Source: an uncultured Phycisphaerales bacterium
GTDB taxonomy: Bacteria > Planctomycetota > Phycisphaerae > UBA1845 > CAIVHJ01
Assembly: GCA_903905665.1 (NCBI GenBank)
Contig: CAIVHJ010000215.1
Span: forward strand, 1-5,744
Direction: 5' to 3'
Length of the DNA stretch: 5,744 bases
The translations under genes and the position numbers were made by a program. Under the pieces are notes generated by a model. It was not told the origin of the DNA, made no database searches, and was given only the letters and a program-made list of their open reading frames with translations. Shown here one piece after another: positions 5,371-5,744 of the stretch; the stretch's first letter is position 1, and each line of letters begins with the position of its first letter.

Positions 5371-5744
5371 ATGAATGCCGATTCCTTCCAGCCCAGGGCG
5401 CGACTCCTTGGCGAACTTCTTGCTATCGCCGAGGTCCGATCAGCGGCGCCGATTCCTGCCGACACAGTTCTTGTTCAAGATGTGACCGACGACTCGCGAA
5501 AAATTCGGCCGGGAAGTTTGTTCGTGGCGGTCAAAGGGGACAAGCAGGACGGTCATCGCTTTATCCGTTCTGCGGTGGATCGAGGCGCCGTGGCGGTAGT
5601 GCTGAGTGATGCATCAGTGGGGGACGCACGGGTTCCCAATATCGTGGTCGAAAACAGCGCGCGGGATTTGGCGAAAATCGCCGCCGGGTTTTACGGTCTG
5701 ACAGAAATTCAACAACAAAGAAAACTCCGCATCATCGGGGTCAC
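5371..5744 (+). CDS. murE: UDP-MurNAc-tripeptide synthetase MurE, N-terminal part (cut by window end)
   Basis: MurE is the cytoplasmic ATP-dependent ligase that adds the third amino acid, usually meso-diaminopimelate or lysine, to UDP-MurNAc-L-Ala-D-Glu. Only 124 full codons are present. They cover the UDP-substrate-binding N-terminal Mur domain: DVTDDSRKIRPGSLFVAVKG (residues 37-56) with the conserved DSR, then QDGHRFIRSAVDRGAVAVV (59-77). The sequence ends at IIGV, immediately before the expected GTNGKT ATP-binding loop. MurF has a similar N-terminus, so identity as MurE rests partly on its place after ftsI. The residue-selecting domain is outside the window, so the amino acid used cannot be told. 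I chose the ATG at 5371 because GGATGA (5361-5366) lies ahead of it. An in-frame ATG at 5359 would add four residues and cannot be excluded. The gene has its own predicted promoter beyond the terminator. Confidence 0.9.
   Translation, partial: MNADSFQPRARLLGELLAIAEVRSAAPIPADTVLVQDVTDDSRKIRPGSLFVAVKGDKQDGHRFIRSAVDRGAVAVVLSDASVGDARVPNIVVENSARDLAKIAAGFYGLTEIQQQRKLRIIGV

Overview
This window is part of a division and cell wall (dcw) cluster, with every gene on the + strand. The order is mraZ (5' end cut off by the window), rsmH (mraW), a bitopic LysM protein, a small FtsL-like protein, a class B penicillin-binding protein of the FtsI type, and the first 124 codons of murE, which runs off the right edge. 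The order mraZ-rsmH-ftsL-ftsI-murE is the standard bacterial one. The additions are the LysM gene between rsmH and ftsL, a long gap between mraZ and rsmH, and a terminator followed by a new promoter between the PBP gene and murE.

The organism is a moderately GC-rich, Gram-negative-type bacterium. RsmH sequence style (DLGMCSGQLDD, then FQQDGPLDMRLD), the LysM gene in this place and the loosely spaced cluster would suit Planctomycetota or a relative in the PVC group. This is inference from family resemblance and not proven by the window.

Layout: 1-417 is the C-terminal part of MraZ. 418-863 is a gap of about 450 bases with no convincing gene; it contains a perfect 11-bp inverted repeat and several weaker stems. 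864-3289 is a tightly packed run of rsmH, the LysM gene (4-base GTGA overlap) and ftsL-like (12-base gap). The PBP gene follows after 20 bases (3310-5085). 5086-5370 is regulatory: a small hairpin, a strong intrinsic terminator (5164-5217), a sigma70-like promoter (5242-5269), and a leader with a hairpin just ahead of murE (5371 to the window end).

Functionally, MraZ is a nucleoid-associated regulator of dcw genes and RsmH methylates 16S rRNA. The LysM protein, FtsL-like protein and PBP are three single-span inner-membrane proteins with periplasmic bodies, so they form a plausible septal peptidoglycan module. MurE makes the peptidoglycan precursor in the cytoplasm. The most interesting features are the LysM protein, which has the layout of an FtsN-like peptidoglycan-binding division protein but no SPOR domain, and the unexplained structured gap after mraZ. 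I found no clear sign of a wholly new system; the window is mainly a lineage-specific variant of a known cluster.
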